From Acanthococcus lagerstroemiae (Eukaryota > Arthropoda > Insecta > Hemiptera > Eriococcidae), in the NCBI GenBank assembly GCA_031841125.1, contig CM063110.1, forward strand, positions 27,151,626 through 27,215,625: DNA of 64,000 nucleotides, read 5' to 3'. Both the position numbers and the translations under genes were made by a program. The notes beneath the pieces are model-generated. The model saw nothing but the letters and a program-made list of their open reading frames with translations, searched no databases and had not been told where the DNA came from. Position 1 is the first letter of the stretch. Every line of letters begins with the position of its first letter. Shown here piece after piece: positions 34,611 through 44,780 of the stretch.

Positions 34611-35891
34611 AAAAAACACCTTAAATTATGTTTTATTTGGAGAATGACCCCCATACGTCATTCTGTAGGCCACTCCCCCCTCCCTCTAATTGATAGCTTG
34701 AATTTTTGGTTCGTATAAATCTGGCTTCCCTACTTTTTCCCCTCTCAAAGCCGCCACAGCTTTCTATTCTAAATTCCAAATTCGGTGGGACGTTCAGCCC
34801 TTTCGTGGGGGCGAGAACATTTCTTATCAGAATGAAAAGCAGACGCTCTGAATTAAGAATCCAATTTCGTTCCGCGAGGATCAGGCTTCGCAGTTAAGAA
34901 AATGGAGGGGACCAATGCGTGAAACACCCTGTATACACTTTCTTATTTATGTTTCTTTTTGACTGACGACATTGTACGTATTTTGCCCCCTTCCTTCGGA
35001 GAAAGTCGTAATTAAGTGCCAAACCGTATAAATTACCTTTATTTATTAAATGAATAATTTTGTAAGTTCTCTCGCCACTCTTCCGAGTCAAATGTCTCTC
35101 CGATTCCCTTCGTAGTTATATTTTATAATTCCGGCGGTTGGTGCATTATTCATTGGCGTAATATATTTCGTTTTGAGATTGTATTTTTTTCTTTTTTAAT
35201 TGAATCCATCGCGACGTTAAAGGGGGCTATTAATTAGGCTCGGTGAGTAATCGCGGTCACCTCGTCGTGTATTTTTTCAATTTTTTAAAACACTCGCCCC
35301 GTAGTTGGATACGTTGGTTTCTCGCAACCAAAAATAGTCGAGTATAGTTGTTCCTGTTCGAATTACGCTCGTTTTATTTTGCTTATCCCCCTGCCCAGGG
35401 AAAACGTAGAACATTAAACCCTTTTTTTTTCGACTGCCCCTTCCAAAAAAAAAAAAAAAAAGACACACGGTAAACAGATTCCAGCTAAACAAATTACACG
35501 CGACTTTTTATTTTCAGTGCTACACTTGCTGGTATATACCAGGCTCACCTTGTTCGATGATTATGAAACTGACAGAGGACTGGTAAAAGGTTTATAATGA
35601 TATTTCGGAGAAAACGTAGGCCCGTATTTTGTTAACTATACAGCGTCAACTTTGAAAACATAATTAACTTTTCATCGTACAGCTCAATGTTTCGCTACAC
35701 CACCACCCTCTTGGTAATGGCTAAACAGTATTGCCGTCTCTGTAAATGTACCACGCAGCCTACTTTTCGGCGGGTATGAAACGTTTCTTGTTTAAAATAA
35801 TTTCGTCTTTGTAATTATCTTATACGCGCCCTGCGACTCGTACAGTTTCAAAAAGCTTCAAACGCTGGTTGTTAAATTCGATTCGCAGTCT
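34611..35891. other. Left flank of the Polinton; no gene
   Basis: A 'GGTGTTTCACGCA'-type tip (seen as TGCGTGAAACACCCTGTATA at 34917-34936) resembles the foldback tip. The remainder is AT-rich unique sequence with a poly-A/T run near 35430-35460. No coding signal. Confidence 0.45.
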
Positions 35892-35897
35892 CCAAAT
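35892..35897. other. Polinton target-site duplication, left copy (CCAAAT)
   Basis: CCAAAT directly precedes the TIR tip and is repeated at 51178-51183. Six base pairs is the length expected of Polinton integrases. Confidence 0.95.
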
Positions 35898-36722
35898 AGT
35901 AGTATAGAAAGGTATGATCCTGGCTCGAGTTCACATTTCTGTAAATTTATTGTTGAAAACATTTTTTCTGAGTGAATTCTGTTCTCTCTGGATCGAGTTC
36001 ACATTTCTGTAAATTTTCTGTTGAAAACACTTTTCTGAGCATTCACTGTTGAATTCACATTTCTGTAAATTTATTGTTGAAAACATTTTTCTGAGTGAGT
36101 TCTGTTCTCTCTGAATCGAGCTCACATTTCTGAGCATTCACTGTTGAACTCACATTTTTGTACATTCACTGTTGAAAACACTTTTCTGGGCATTCATTGT
36201 TGAATTCACATTTCTGTACATTTACTGTTGAAAACATTTTTCTGAGTGAGTTCTGTATAATCCTAGACCGAGTTCATATTTCTGTGTAAGTATTGTTCTC
36301 TCTGAATCGAGTTCACCTCTCTGAGCATTCATTGTTGAAAACATTTTTCTGAGTGAGTTCTGTATAATCCTAGACCGAGTTCACATTTTTGTACATTCGA
36401 TGTTGAAAACACATTTTTGTACATTCGCTGTTGAAAACACATTTGTGTGTAAGTTTTGTTCTCTGTAACCAAGTTCACATTTTTGTGTTGGTGTTAAAAG
36501 AATTGATATTGTAATATAAAGTGGTCGAGTTTCCATTTTTTATCAGACCACTTTTTTTTCTAACTTGGATTTCAAATAATTTTTGTTTGAAATCTTAATA
36601 CTAAAAAAAAAATAATAAAAATAAAAAAATAAAAATCGAAAATTGATAACCTAGTTTAAAAAAAAAATTTAAAAATAATAAAAAAATAAAAATCGAAAAT
36701 TGATAACCTAGTTTAAAAAATA
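35898..36722 (+). repeat. Polinton left terminal inverted repeat
   Basis: It matches the complement of 50353-51177 almost base for base; accidental 68-codon frames in the two TIRs give identical peptides. Its outer 600 bp is built of short direct subrepeats ('GTTGAAAACATTTTTCTGAG', 'TTCACATTTCTGTAAATT', 'TGAGTTCTGT'). The inner part has 'AAAAATCGAAAATTGATAAC' twice and a hairpin GATTTCAAA..TTTGAAATC-type sequence at 36568-36595. Confidence 0.95.
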
Positions 36723-36905
36723 AATAATTAAAAAAAAATAATAAAAAAATAATAAATAAAAAAAATAAATAAAAAAATAAATAAATAATAATAAATAAAA
36801 AAAATAAAAAAATAATAATAAAAAAAAATAAAAAAAAATAAAAATAATAATTAAAAAAAATAAAAAAAAATAAAAAAAAAATAAAAAAAATAAAAATAAA
36901 TTATT
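36723..36905. repeat. A/T-only low-complexity leader
   Basis: About 180 bp of AAATAA-type runs join the left TIR to the first gene. The right end has no such stretch. It looks like slippage expansion. Confidence 0.8.
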
Positions 36906-36920
36906 ATATATTATAAAATG
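36906..36920 (+). promoter_or_regulatory. Class I promoter-like motif before the 131-residue gene
   Basis: TATATTATAAA runs straight into ATGGAAATGA. The same arrangement precedes PolB (38172-38195) and the leftward end gene (50319-50345). All three proteins therefore begin Met-Glu-Met. It is inferred to be a common (early?) promoter or start context. Confidence 0.6.
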
Positions 36921-37313
36921 GAAATGAATTGTGAATTAAAAAACATTGAATTCCTTAAATGTTTTAAATATATTAATATTTATTTGGAAACAGATCTATA
37001 TAAATTTATGGAAAATATTGTTTATGACTTTATTCCTGAAAATAAAATTAAAGAATTTTATAAAGATTTAGAAAAAAAAGGCGAGAAAGAATTTGTAGAA
37101 GATATTAGAAAGACATTTAAATCTAAAGAACGAAAAGAAAATCAAAATATTTCAAGAAAAAATATTAATGATACAATGATAGAAACATTTGCTATTAGAA
37201 CGGGAAAAAGTAAAGAAGATATAAAAAAAATTAAAATGCTAATACTTTTAAAAAAAATAACTAAAAAAAATATTACATTTAAAAATGGAGAAATAGAAAA
37301 TATAGATTATTAA
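36918..37313 (+). CDS. Polinton left-end protein, unknown function, 131 aa
   Basis: I do not recognise this protein. It is lysine- and glutamate-rich, mostly predicted helix, with no membrane segment or signal peptide. The first half is mixed ('FLKCFKYINIYLETDLYKFM'); the second half is highly basic ('KSKEDIKKIKMLILLKKITK'). Start: the ATG at 36918 sits on the class I motif shared with the polymerase. The stop is followed at once by a hairpin (37314-37340) whose sequence is also in the TIRs. Being first in the element and sharing the polymerase promoter, it could be a replication or regulatory factor, but that is position-based inference only. Its codons are as AT-rich as the rest of the element. 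Confidence 0.7.
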   Translation: MEMNCELKNIEFLKCFKYINIYLETDLYKFMENIVYDFIPENKIKEFYKDLEKKGEKEFVEDIRKTFKSKERKENQNISRKNINDTMIETFAIRTGKSKEDIKKIKMLILLKKITKKNITFKNGEIENIDY

Positions 37314-37340
37314 GATTTCAAACAAAAATTATTTGAAATC
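37313..37340 (+). terminator. Hairpin GATTTCAAA-N9-TTTGAAATC after the first gene
   Basis: A 9-bp stem closes directly after the TAA. The same ~34-bp text (TATTAAGATTTCAAAC...) occurs in the right TIR at 50474-50507 and, inverted, in the left TIR at 36568-36601. It may be a transcript-end signal or a leftover TIR piece. Confidence 0.5.
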
Positions 37341-38160
37341 CGTTGGAAAATGCGAAAAAACTCACGAGAAAATTTTGCAAAACCACTGCCCCCCGCGAAC
37401 GCCCTGAATTTTTATTTGCATTTTTTTTTGTCCGCGGGAGGCTGTGGAAACTCTGAGTTTTTTTTTTTTTTCCCACCAAGGCCGTCGATTCACGCATCCG
37501 AGACTGATATGGCCGGCTTCATATCAGCTCAGAGTACGCGAGTCTAAACCCGGTGTTATCTTTTTTTTTTTTTTTTTTTCTCACTGTAGTTCGACCTCCA
37601 AGCACCCAGCGACGCGTGTGCACCCGCGCCATCGGAGTACGTCAGAGATCTAGTACAGCGTTTTTTTTTTATTTATTTTGCATTGAATGTTACTACCTAA
37701 TCAGCGCTGATTACAGAGACTTAGTAACTCGACATCGTCGACCCCGAGATAACACTTTTGATTTGCCGCCGTGACGCTGTTCAGTCACGGTTACAGTTTG
37801 TTATCCCGAGGGGAACTAGCCTAGGTGAGGTGTACGGACCTTTCCCCTCTTTAGCACTTCCGTCTAATATGGGGAGGAAGCCTAATGTACAGCTCCTAGC
37901 TCCGATAGAGTGTTATTTAAAATTTGTATATATACTTACGAAGCCCGTAACCAACATTACATATGAGTTTGAAAATGCAAACATAGCACTCTCATATTTA
38001 TGAATAAATTATCATCGCCGTATAGATTCGATTCATGTATAATTTTTTTTTCAATGCCATGATGGTGTTATCATTTAATTGATTGCGCTAACCTTTCGTG
38101 CATAAATTAGCGTGTAATGAAGAAATACGATAAATAAAAAATTGAATTACGTTAAAAGAA
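37341..38160. other. GC-richer foreign-looking block inside the Polinton
   Basis: About 0.8 kb between the first gene and PolB is clearly richer in G+C ('CGACGCGTGTGCACCCGCGC', 'CGTCGACCCCGAGATAAC') than the ~25-30% GC genes around it. It holds three long T runs (37459, 37560, 37661). No convincing frame or terminal repeat was found. It may be a nested insertion or captured host DNA. Confidence 0.5.
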
Positions 38161-38170
38161 TAATAGTAGT

Positions 38171-38188
38171 ATTATATATAATAAAATG
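38171..38188 (+). promoter_or_regulatory. Class I promoter-like motif before polB
   Basis: ATTATATATAATAAA immediately precedes ATGGAAATGATAAA. It is nearly identical to the complement of 50326-50345, upstream of the right-end gene. Confidence 0.6.
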
Positions 38189-41100
38189 GAAATGATAAAT
38201 AAAAAATATGCACCGAGAATGTGTATAGAGTGTAATAAAAAAATTACATACAAAAATTATGCTAGACATGTCAGATCTAAGCATGGAAGGACAACAACAA
38301 CAGCAAAAGATTTAAGAAATGATTTGCGAAATTGTGGAGTGAAAGGTGTATCTAAGTTGAAAAAATCTGAATTATTGGAAATTAGAGACAAGATACAGAG
38401 ACAGAGTTCGAATTTTGAGAGAGAGATTCTGAATAAATTAACGAAAAAAGAACTCATTAAAAAAGTTGGAGAAAGAAACAAAAATTTAACTAGAGCTAAA
38501 ATAATTGAAAAATTCTTACAATCTCAAAATGTAAAGTATCTCCAAGAATTTAATTTTGATGATGATAGTTTTGATGAGCCTATAGTTCGTCCTAGTGTGA
38601 GAAAGATAGATGGGTGTTGGAAAAATATGGTAAATCAATTCTCTATAGTATACGAACCTGCAAAATATGATTTAAGAATTTATTTAGACAAAATTACAGA
38701 ACTTCTTGGTAGAAAGCTTAAAAGTGAGATGAAAAAGAAAAAGGCAATAAGCATAGGATTAATAGCAGTTGTAAACTATATAGAAATAGATCACACAACT
38801 GGAGATAAAATAGGTGATAAAGAGGCATATTTTCGATCAAAGCATCATATTATAGTAGATTCGAATGCAATTGAAAGTGCATTAATCTCAGCAAAAAATG
38901 AAGTTATACAAAAGTATGAGAGTTATACTGCTCAAAATACTAAATATAAATTTGATCAAGTTATTGAAATAAATATTCAATCTGATAAAAATGACCCTTT
39001 ACGTGGTGGGACTTATATTCAATTACCCAAATTTATTCAATCAAAAAAGTGTTGTATTAATGTGAAAAATATTCAAAATAGAAATTTTAAGTGTCTCAAG
39101 CAAGAAGATCTTAGATGCTTTGAATATGCGTTGGAAAGTATTTTGAATTCAGTTACAATTAATACAGATCGAGTTTCAAATTATGATATCACAAAATATG
39201 AAGAACTGAAAATGGAATATCCAGTTAATTTAATTCCAGAAAATATTAAAAAATATGAAAAATTTTTAGGTATATCTATCAATATTTATAAGTATGAGGA
39301 AGATGAAGAGGGTATTGGTCAATTTTCTTTAATTTATAAACCAATTAGTAGTGAAAACCATGTAAATTTACTACAGTATAAGGATCATATTGTTGGGATA
39401 AAAAACTTGAGTGCTCTATTAAAAGGAAAAATACATAAATATACAAATCATGTAGAAATTTGTATGAAATGCCATAGAAGATTTAAAGATAAATTAAAAT
39501 ATGGGGAACATTTAAAAAATTGTATAAATGATGAGCAAAATATAGAAATGCCAAATGAAGAGAAGAAATTTCGAAAATATTGCACAAATGGGGCAGAACA
39601 ATATCATCCATACACAGTGACATTGGATTTTGAATGTCTATTGGAAAAAATGCAAAAAGAAACTAAATCAACAAAATATCTCCAGAAACATATTGCTAAC
39701 AGTTTTTGTTTCTATTCTGACCAACAAGGAACACAGCTGGTTAGAGACTCGAATGTACAAAACTTGATGAATCAATTCAATTCTTGGTTAATAGAACATG
39801 CTCGCGCATACAACAAGATAAGAAGAATTAATAAGCCAATGATTTGGAGACAAGATGAAGATATCAAATTCAAAGAAACTTCTCACTGTCATTTATGTAA
39901 CAAGATTCTTGCAGAAAATGAAAAAGTTAGAGATCATGATCATTATACAGGAAAATTTCGTGGGGTAGCCTGTAGAGAGTGCAACTTGCATTTAAGAATG
40001 CCAAGATTCATTCCAATTTTGATTCATAATTTAAAATACGATTCCAAAATATTTTTACAATGGTTGTTGAAATTATTTAGTGGGAACGAGAGGGAGCCTT
40101 CTGAGAAACATGATGTGAAAATTATTGCAGAAAATTGTGAAAATTATAAAACATTTTCCAAAAAGGTGGTGATAGATCATTGTGAAGTAAAACGAGATTC
40201 CACTTATTGCTGCACTTGTAAAAGAAAATATTGGGACAAAATATTAAAAAAATGTTCCTCTTGTCAAGGAGAAAAACTGAAAATAAGTAGGAAAGGAGAT
40301 AAAATACCTATAGAAATGGAATTTAGATTTATTGACACATTAAATTTTGTGGGAATTAGTTTAGATCAAGCAGTAAAAAATCTAGCAGAAGTGAATGACT
40401 GTTTTTGTGCTAGGTGTAAAAAAGTACAGAAAATTAGGAAAGGACAATTTTTACCAATAAATGAGAATGGTATTTTAAAATATGCAGCAAAATGTGAAAT
40501 TTGTGATTCTGAATTGACAAAACCGATTAATTATAATAAATTTCAAAATATATTGAGAGAATTTAAAAAAGAAGACCTACATTTGGTTTTACAGAAGGGG
40601 ATTTATCCTTATGACTGGGTTAGTACTTATGATAAATTCTCTGAGCAATTACCATTAGATAAAAAGGCGTGGTATTCGATGTTAAATAATAAACATATAT
40701 CTGATGACGATTTATCAAAAGCAAAAAAAGTTTACAAATATTTTGGATGTAAAAATTTTGGAGATTATCATGATTTATACTTGAAACTAGATACAATTCT
40801 CACAAAAGATATTTTTGATAATTTTAGGGAAATGTGTTATAAACATTATGGACTAGATCCTGTATATTATATTTCAGCACCACATTTATCAGATAGTGCT
40901 TCTTTAAAATTCACGAAACAATCGCTTGAGCTAATTACTGATCAAGAAAATTATGAAATTTATGAGAAAGGAATAAGAGGAGGGATTTCCAACATTCCTC
41001 ATAGACACGCTCTTGCTAATAATTGTTACTTTTACGATGAGAAAGAAAGAAAAACGATAAAATTAAGCAAAGAAAAAGCCAAAGAGAAAGGAATTTGGGA

Positions 41101-42481
41101 TAGTAAAAAGCATATCAGTTATATTCTATATTTAGATTGTAATAATTTATATGGGTGGGCTCTGAGTCAACCATTACCAATAGGTGAATTCTTGAACTAT
41201 AATTTGCTAGCCCATCAAATTGAAGATGCGCAAGCAAAAAATTCCGAAGCAAAGAAATCTTTAGAAAGCAAATTTGAAAAATTGACTTATAAACCATCAG
41301 ACTTTACTCAAGATGTAATTCTTACTCTAGATGACAATGGTGAGTATGGATATACTTTTATAGCTGATCTTGAGATTCCTACAGAATTACACGAAAAATT
41401 TAAAGATTATCCCATGCTTCCAGAACAATATGTACCTAGAGAATCAGAATTGTCAGATTTTCAAAAAATTTTGATTGAACAAAAAATAGGTAATAAACCA
41501 AAAATGAGTAAATTAATAAGTACGCTACACCCAAAACATAATTATCTCATTGATTACAGAATGTTGAAAGAATGCTTGAAACAAGGTATAGTTTTAAAGA
41601 GTATAAATAATTACATAAGATTCAAACAAAAAGCTTGGATGAAACCATATATTGATAAGAATACAAGCTTAAGACAAAAAGCAAAAAATGATCATGAGAA
41701 AGATCTCTATAAATTACTCAATAATAGTGTCTATGGAAAACAGATGGAGAACGTTAGAAAAAGATGTACAGTACAAATAGTGACTTCTTTAGACTCATTT
41801 CTTAAACAGAATGAGTTTGAAACAAGAGTTGTTCTTGATGAAGAAACTGTTTTACTTCACATTCAAAATAAGAAAGTAAAGTTGAATAAACCAATATTTG
41901 GGGGGTTTGTTGTTCTGGAGTTGTCAAAATTATTAATGTTCCAGTTCTACTACAATGTTTTAAAAACGAAATATGGAGACAAAATAAGATTATTAGGAAC
42001 TGATACAGATTCATTGATTGTTTATATAGAATGTGATGATGTTTATGAGGACATAAAAGAGAATCTAGATTATTACGACACTTCAGATTATTTAATGGAT
42101 TGGATGCCTCAAGTAAACAAAAAAGTTCCAGGATTATTCAAGGATGAATACTTAGGAATCCCAATAAGAGAGTGGGTAGGACTAAGATCAAAAATGTACT
42201 CCTTCAGAAACGACACATCGAAAGAGAAAAAAGTGTGTAAGGGAATTAAAAGATCGAATATAGAAAGAATGAAATTTGAAATGTATAAAAACTGTTTGTT
42301 CAATAGCAAGCAAACTAAGGAAATTGTGCATGGAATTGTTTCCAAAAAGCTGAAATTGTATACTATATCAATCAATAAAATTGCACTATCTCCTTATGAT
42401 GATAAAAGATACTTAATTGATGAAATGAATACACTTCCATATGGCTATAAAAAATATTGTATAATAAATGAAACGAACTAA
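38186..42481 (+). CDS. polB: Protein-primed family B DNA polymerase (Polinton PolB), 1431 aa
   Basis: It replicates the element from its termini using a protein primer. An N-terminal C2H2 finger (C13/C16...H28/H33) is followed by a SAP-like helical stretch. The exonuclease blocks are ExoI 'LDFE' (D481, E483) and ExoII 'HNLKYDSK' (N615, D619). Between them lies a zinc-binding insert 'CHLCNKILAENEKVRDHDHY' with 'CRECN', typical of this family. The 'YLKLDTILTKDIFDNFREMC' block precedes the palm. Polymerase motif A is 'YLDCNNLYGW' (D984), motif B 'NNSVYG' (N1179-G1184), motif C 'GTDTDS' (D1273, D1275), followed by 'GLRSKMYS'. All catalytic residues are present and there are no internal stops. The length suits the 1000-1400 residues usual for Polintons. 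The start ATG sits on the class I motif; the 3' end overlaps the ATPase start by 14 bp. Confidence 0.98.
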   Translation: MEMINKKYAPRMCIECNKKITYKNYARHVRSKHGRTTTTAKDLRNDLRNCGVKGVSKLKKSELLEIRDKIQRQSSNFEREILNKLTKKELIKKVGERNKNLTRAKIIEKFLQSQNVKYLQEFNFDDDSFDEPIVRPSVRKIDGCWKNMVNQFSIVYEPAKYDLRIYLDKITELLGRKLKSEMKKKKAISIGLIAVVNYIEIDHTTGDKIGDKEAYFRSKHHIIVDSNAIESALISAKNEVIQKYESYTAQNTKYKFDQVIEINIQSDKNDPLRGGTYIQLPKFIQSKKCCINVKNIQNRNFKCLKQEDLRCFEYALESILNSVTINTDRVSNYDITKYEELKMEYPVNLIPENIKKYEKFLGISINIYKYEEDEEGIGQFSLIYKPISSENHVNLLQYKDHIVGIKNLSALLKGKIHKYTNHVEICMKCHRRFKDKLKYGEHLKNCINDEQNIEMPNEEKKFRKYCTNGAEQYHPYTVTLDFECLLEKMQKETKSTKYLQKHIANSFCFYSDQQGTQLVRDSNVQNLMNQFNSWLIEHARAYNKIRRINKPMIWRQDEDIKFKETSHCHLCNKILAENEKVRDHDHYTGKFRGVACRECNLHLRMPRFIPILIHNLKYDSKIFLQWLLKLFSGNEREPSEKHDVKIIAENCENYKTFSKKVVIDHCEVKRDSTYCCTCKRKYWDKILKKCSSCQGEKLKISRKGDKIPIEMEFRFIDTLNFVGISLDQAVKNLAEVNDCFCARCKKVQKIRKGQFLPINENGILKYAAKCEICDSELTKPINYNKFQNILREFKKEDLHLVLQKGIYPYDWVSTYDKFSEQLPLDKKAWYSMLNNKHISDDDLSKAKKVYKYFGCKNFGDYHDLYLKLDTILTKDIFDNFREMCYKHYGLDPVYYISAPHLSDSASLKFTKQSLELITDQENYEIYEKGIRGGISNIPHRHALANNCYFYDEKERKTIKLSKEKAKEKGIWDSKKHISYILYLDCNNLYGWALSQPLPIGEFLNYNLLAHQIEDAQAKNSEAKKSLESKFEKLTYKPSDFTQDVILTLDDNGEYGYTFIADLEIPTELHEKFKDYPMLPEQYVPRESELSDFQKILIEQKIGNKPKMSKLISTLHPKHNYLIDYRMLKECLKQGIVLKSINNYIRFKQKAWMKPYIDKNTSLRQKAKNDHEKDLYKLLNNSVYGKQMENVRKRCTVQIVTSLDSFLKQNEFETRVVLDEETVLLHIQNKKVKLNKPIFGGFVVLELSKLLMFQFYYNVLKTKYGDKIRLLGTDTDSLIVYIECDDVYEDIKENLDYYDTSDYLMDWMPQVNKKVPGLFKDEYLGIPIREWVGLRSKMYSFRNDTSKEKKVCKGIKRSNIERMKFEMYKNCLFNSKQTKEIVHGIVSKKLKLYTISINKIALSPYDDKRYLIDEMNTLPYGYKKYCIINETN

Positions 42482-43139
42482 AATAAAGAATAAGACTGAA
42501 GTTTTAAACTTTGATAATAGTGTTCCAACTTGTAGATTGAAGGAAGTGTTTCCTAATATAATGAGATGTTGTATATGTGGTCCTAGTGGGTCTGGAAAAA
42601 CGAATGTTTTATTGACTATATTAGTGGATAGACCATTACCTGATAATGTATATTTATGTTCAAATACTTCTAATCAACCAAAGTATGAAAAGTTTCGCCA
42701 AATATTGCAAAACGAGAAACTTAAAAACAAAAAATTTCATACAGTATCACTCGAGGATTTACCAGACCCTAATAAAATAGAAAAAGGATCAGTAGTAATC
42801 TTTGATGATATCTACACAGAAAACCATGATAAAATAGGTAAATATTATTCATGGAGTCGTCATAATGATATTTCATGCTACTATTTATCCCAAACATATT
42901 CAAAAATTCCAAAACAACAGATTAGAGATAATTTTAATTACTTAATTCTTTTTGAACAAGATCTTACCAATCTGACACATATTTATAACGAATATGCTAG
43001 GACCATAACATTTAATCAGTTCAAATCAATATGTAATGATTGCTGGCAAAAACCGTATGACTTTGTAGTTATAGATAAAGAATGTGATCAGAAAAATGGT
43101 AGGTTCAAATACAAATTTGAGGAAAATTTTATATTATAA
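42468..43139 (+). CDS. Genome-packaging ATPase (FtsK/HerA, A32-like), 223 aa
   Basis: It is predicted to pump the element's DNA into capsids. Walker A is 'GPSGSGKT' (residues 38-45) and Walker B 'VVIFDD' (109-114). The sensor-like 'YYLSQTYSKIP' (138-147) is typical of the A32/Polinton packaging ATPase clade. Size is usual for the family (200-250 residues). Its ATG overlaps the end of polB (TATAATAAATG) and its TAA is the first part of the next gene's TAAATG start. Translation or transcription of these genes is therefore tightly packed. No defects seen. Confidence 0.96.
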   Translation: MKRTKIKNKTEVLNFDNSVPTCRLKEVFPNIMRCCICGPSGSGKTNVLLTILVDRPLPDNVYLCSNTSNQPKYEKFRQILQNEKLKNKKFHTVSLEDLPDPNKIEKGSVVIFDDIYTENHDKIGKYYSWSRHNDISCYYLSQTYSKIPKQQIRDNFNYLILFEQDLTNLTHIYNEYARTITFNQFKSICNDCWQKPYDFVVIDKECDQKNGRFKYKFEENFIL

Positions 43140-43985
43140 ATGAGAAAGCTAACAGATTATAATTCAAATGATATTGATTTTGTTGTAAAACAACGTGCAC
43201 TTCTACAAAAAAATATTGAATGTGCAAAGTTAGGTCAAGTGAATAGAAAACTAGAAATGGAAGAAAACTATAAACCAATCATTGATACAATAAAAGACCT
43301 TAAGCCTGTAATACAACAACCAGTATTACCTATGATTGCTGACAAACCAAGAGAAATTACCTATGAACGGTCAGAGGAAACACCAGGATTTGATATGTCT
43401 CAAAGTCTTGCATGTAGATATTTGTCTTACTATACTAATAAAAAAATACCTACCGATTCAACTTTTGGTATTAGATACGAAAATAAAGATTATTATATAG
43501 GAAATGCACGACTCATGGAAGTTCATCATTATGCTGATAATGATCGTGCTGATATTAAGCTAAGTAATGACACTACCCTTTATCCAGGAACACAAGGACT
43601 ATGGGAATTACTAACTATGCAAAAACCTGAAAATTATACTGATGAAGACCTGAAAAATTATCAAAAAATTATTCTCAGTACAGAATCTTATCGTTCTGAG
43701 AATGGACAAATTAAAAGTAGTCGTGGGTACAAATATTTAAATTTCATCCAACCTATGTTGATTGAGAAGGAACTCATACTTTCACATCGTGGCTCTGGTC
43801 TTAAGAAAATTTATACCAATCAGACTGATTATAAATACTGGAACGATCCTAAAGAATTAATTGATCGATTTACAATACTGAAAGGTATGTGGGAAGCAGG
43901 TAATCATAATCCACAAATATTCAATGAAATGACCAACATTCGGGAGGAACTGATAGAAGCCAAAAAAAATTTAAAAACCTTATAA
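43140..43985 (+). CDS. DUF8207-like conserved Polinton protein, 281 aa
   Basis: A protein of this type is common in insect Polinton-like elements, but its role is not established. Visible landmarks are 'DSTFGIRYENKDYYIGN' (106-122) and 'YPGTQGLWELLTMQKPENYT' (148-167), followed by 'DLKNYQKIILST'. This resembles the DUF8207 pattern (FG...G...PGT.GLWELL....P..Y...D...Y..I...T), recalled from memory. The first 75 residues are charged helix and the C-terminus is helical. The ATG at 43140 lies in TATTATAAATGAG directly on the ATPase stop. Position between the packaging ATPase and capsid-side genes suggests a virion or packaging role, which is inference. Confidence 0.75.
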   Translation: MRKLTDYNSNDIDFVVKQRALLQKNIECAKLGQVNRKLEMEENYKPIIDTIKDLKPVIQQPVLPMIADKPREITYERSEETPGFDMSQSLACRYLSYYTNKKIPTDSTFGIRYENKDYYIGNARLMEVHHYADNDRADIKLSNDTTLYPGTQGLWELLTMQKPENYTDEDLKNYQKIILSTESYRSENGQIKSSRGYKYLNFIQPMLIEKELILSHRGSGLKKIYTNQTDYKYWNDPKELIDRFTILKGMWEAGNHNPQIFNEMTNIREELIEAKKNLKTL

Positions 43986-43988
43986 TAA

Positions 43989-44738
43989 ATGTTTACTAGA
44001 AAAAATCATCATTATTTGTATGAATCAGTTGAAAAAATTCAGAATAACACGGGGAAAATCTTAGAGTCTGTTCTGAAAATTGTCATAAAAGATGTTGGCG
44101 AAATTTCAGATATGATAATACAATGTATAAAAAATGTCATTAATAATGAAAATTATACTGTTGGTATAATAGAGTATGCTAATGGTGTGAAAGAGTACAT
44201 AAACAATATAAAGGATAACACAAGCAGTATTTTACCACAACTGAAAAAGATTACTGAACATGATCAATCAGCTGTAACTGAACTGAAAAATATTACGCGG
44301 CAGGTAGTTGGATTGGCTACCACCTGCGAGAATTCACTTTTCAATATTACCCAATTAGGAGCAATTTTAACAGAATTGAAAAATATATCAAAAACAAATC
44401 AAAATATTCAGAAAATATTGGAGGAAAATGTTCAAGAAATATTGGAGGGAAATTTACCACAAAAAATTGAAAATATTCAGAAAATATTGGAGAAAAATTC
44501 ACAAACAACTGAAAATATTCAAGAAATATTGGAGGAAAATTTACCACAAACAAATGAAAATGTTCAAGAAATATTGGAGGAAAATTTACCACAAACAACT
44601 GAAAATATTCAGAAAATATTGGAGAAAAATTCACAAAAAACTGGAAATATTCAGAAAATATTGCAGGAAAATTTACCACAAACAAATGAAAATGTTCAAA
44701 AAATATTAGAGGAAAAGACAGAAATGTTCAAAATGTAG
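43989..44738 (+). CDS. Coiled-coil protein with seven 14-15 aa repeats, 249 aa
   Basis: I know no family for it. Residues 1-135 are helical with 'LKKI', 'LKNI' heptad-like spacing. Residues 139-249 are seven tandem units of the form N-(I/V)-Q-(K/E)-I-L-E-(K/E)-N-(L/S)-P-Q-T-(T/N)-E. At DNA level this is a 42-48 bp minisatellite ('GAAAATATTCAGAAAATATT' / 'GAGGAAAATTTACCACAAAC'), so copy number may vary between copies of the element. The start motif is TATAATAAATG, 3 nt after the upstream stop. A repetitive coiled coil next to capsid genes could be a fibre, scaffold or attachment protein; no direct evidence. Confidence 0.7.
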   Translation: MFTRKNHHYLYESVEKIQNNTGKILESVLKIVIKDVGEISDMIIQCIKNVINNENYTVGIIEYANGVKEYINNIKDNTSSILPQLKKITEHDQSAVTELKNITRQVVGLATTCENSLFNITQLGAILTELKNISKTNQNIQKILEENVQEILEGNLPQKIENIQKILEKNSQTTENIQEILEENLPQTNENVQEILEENLPQTTENIQKILEKNSQKTGNIQKILQENLPQTNENVQKILEEKTEMFKM

Positions 44739-44780
44739 GTTATCATGAAGGTCAATAGAAAATGTCAAGTAATATAAAAA

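Noticed and set aside
35931..36137. 68-codon frame in the left TIR (and its twin at 50938-51144)
   Set aside because: It is a translation of the subterminal direct repeats, identical in both TIRs because the DNA is. No start motif like the real genes.
44347..44685. Reverse-strand 112-codon frame under the coiled-coil gene
   Set aside because: It is the antisense of the 42-48 bp coding repeat, a by-product of the repeat.
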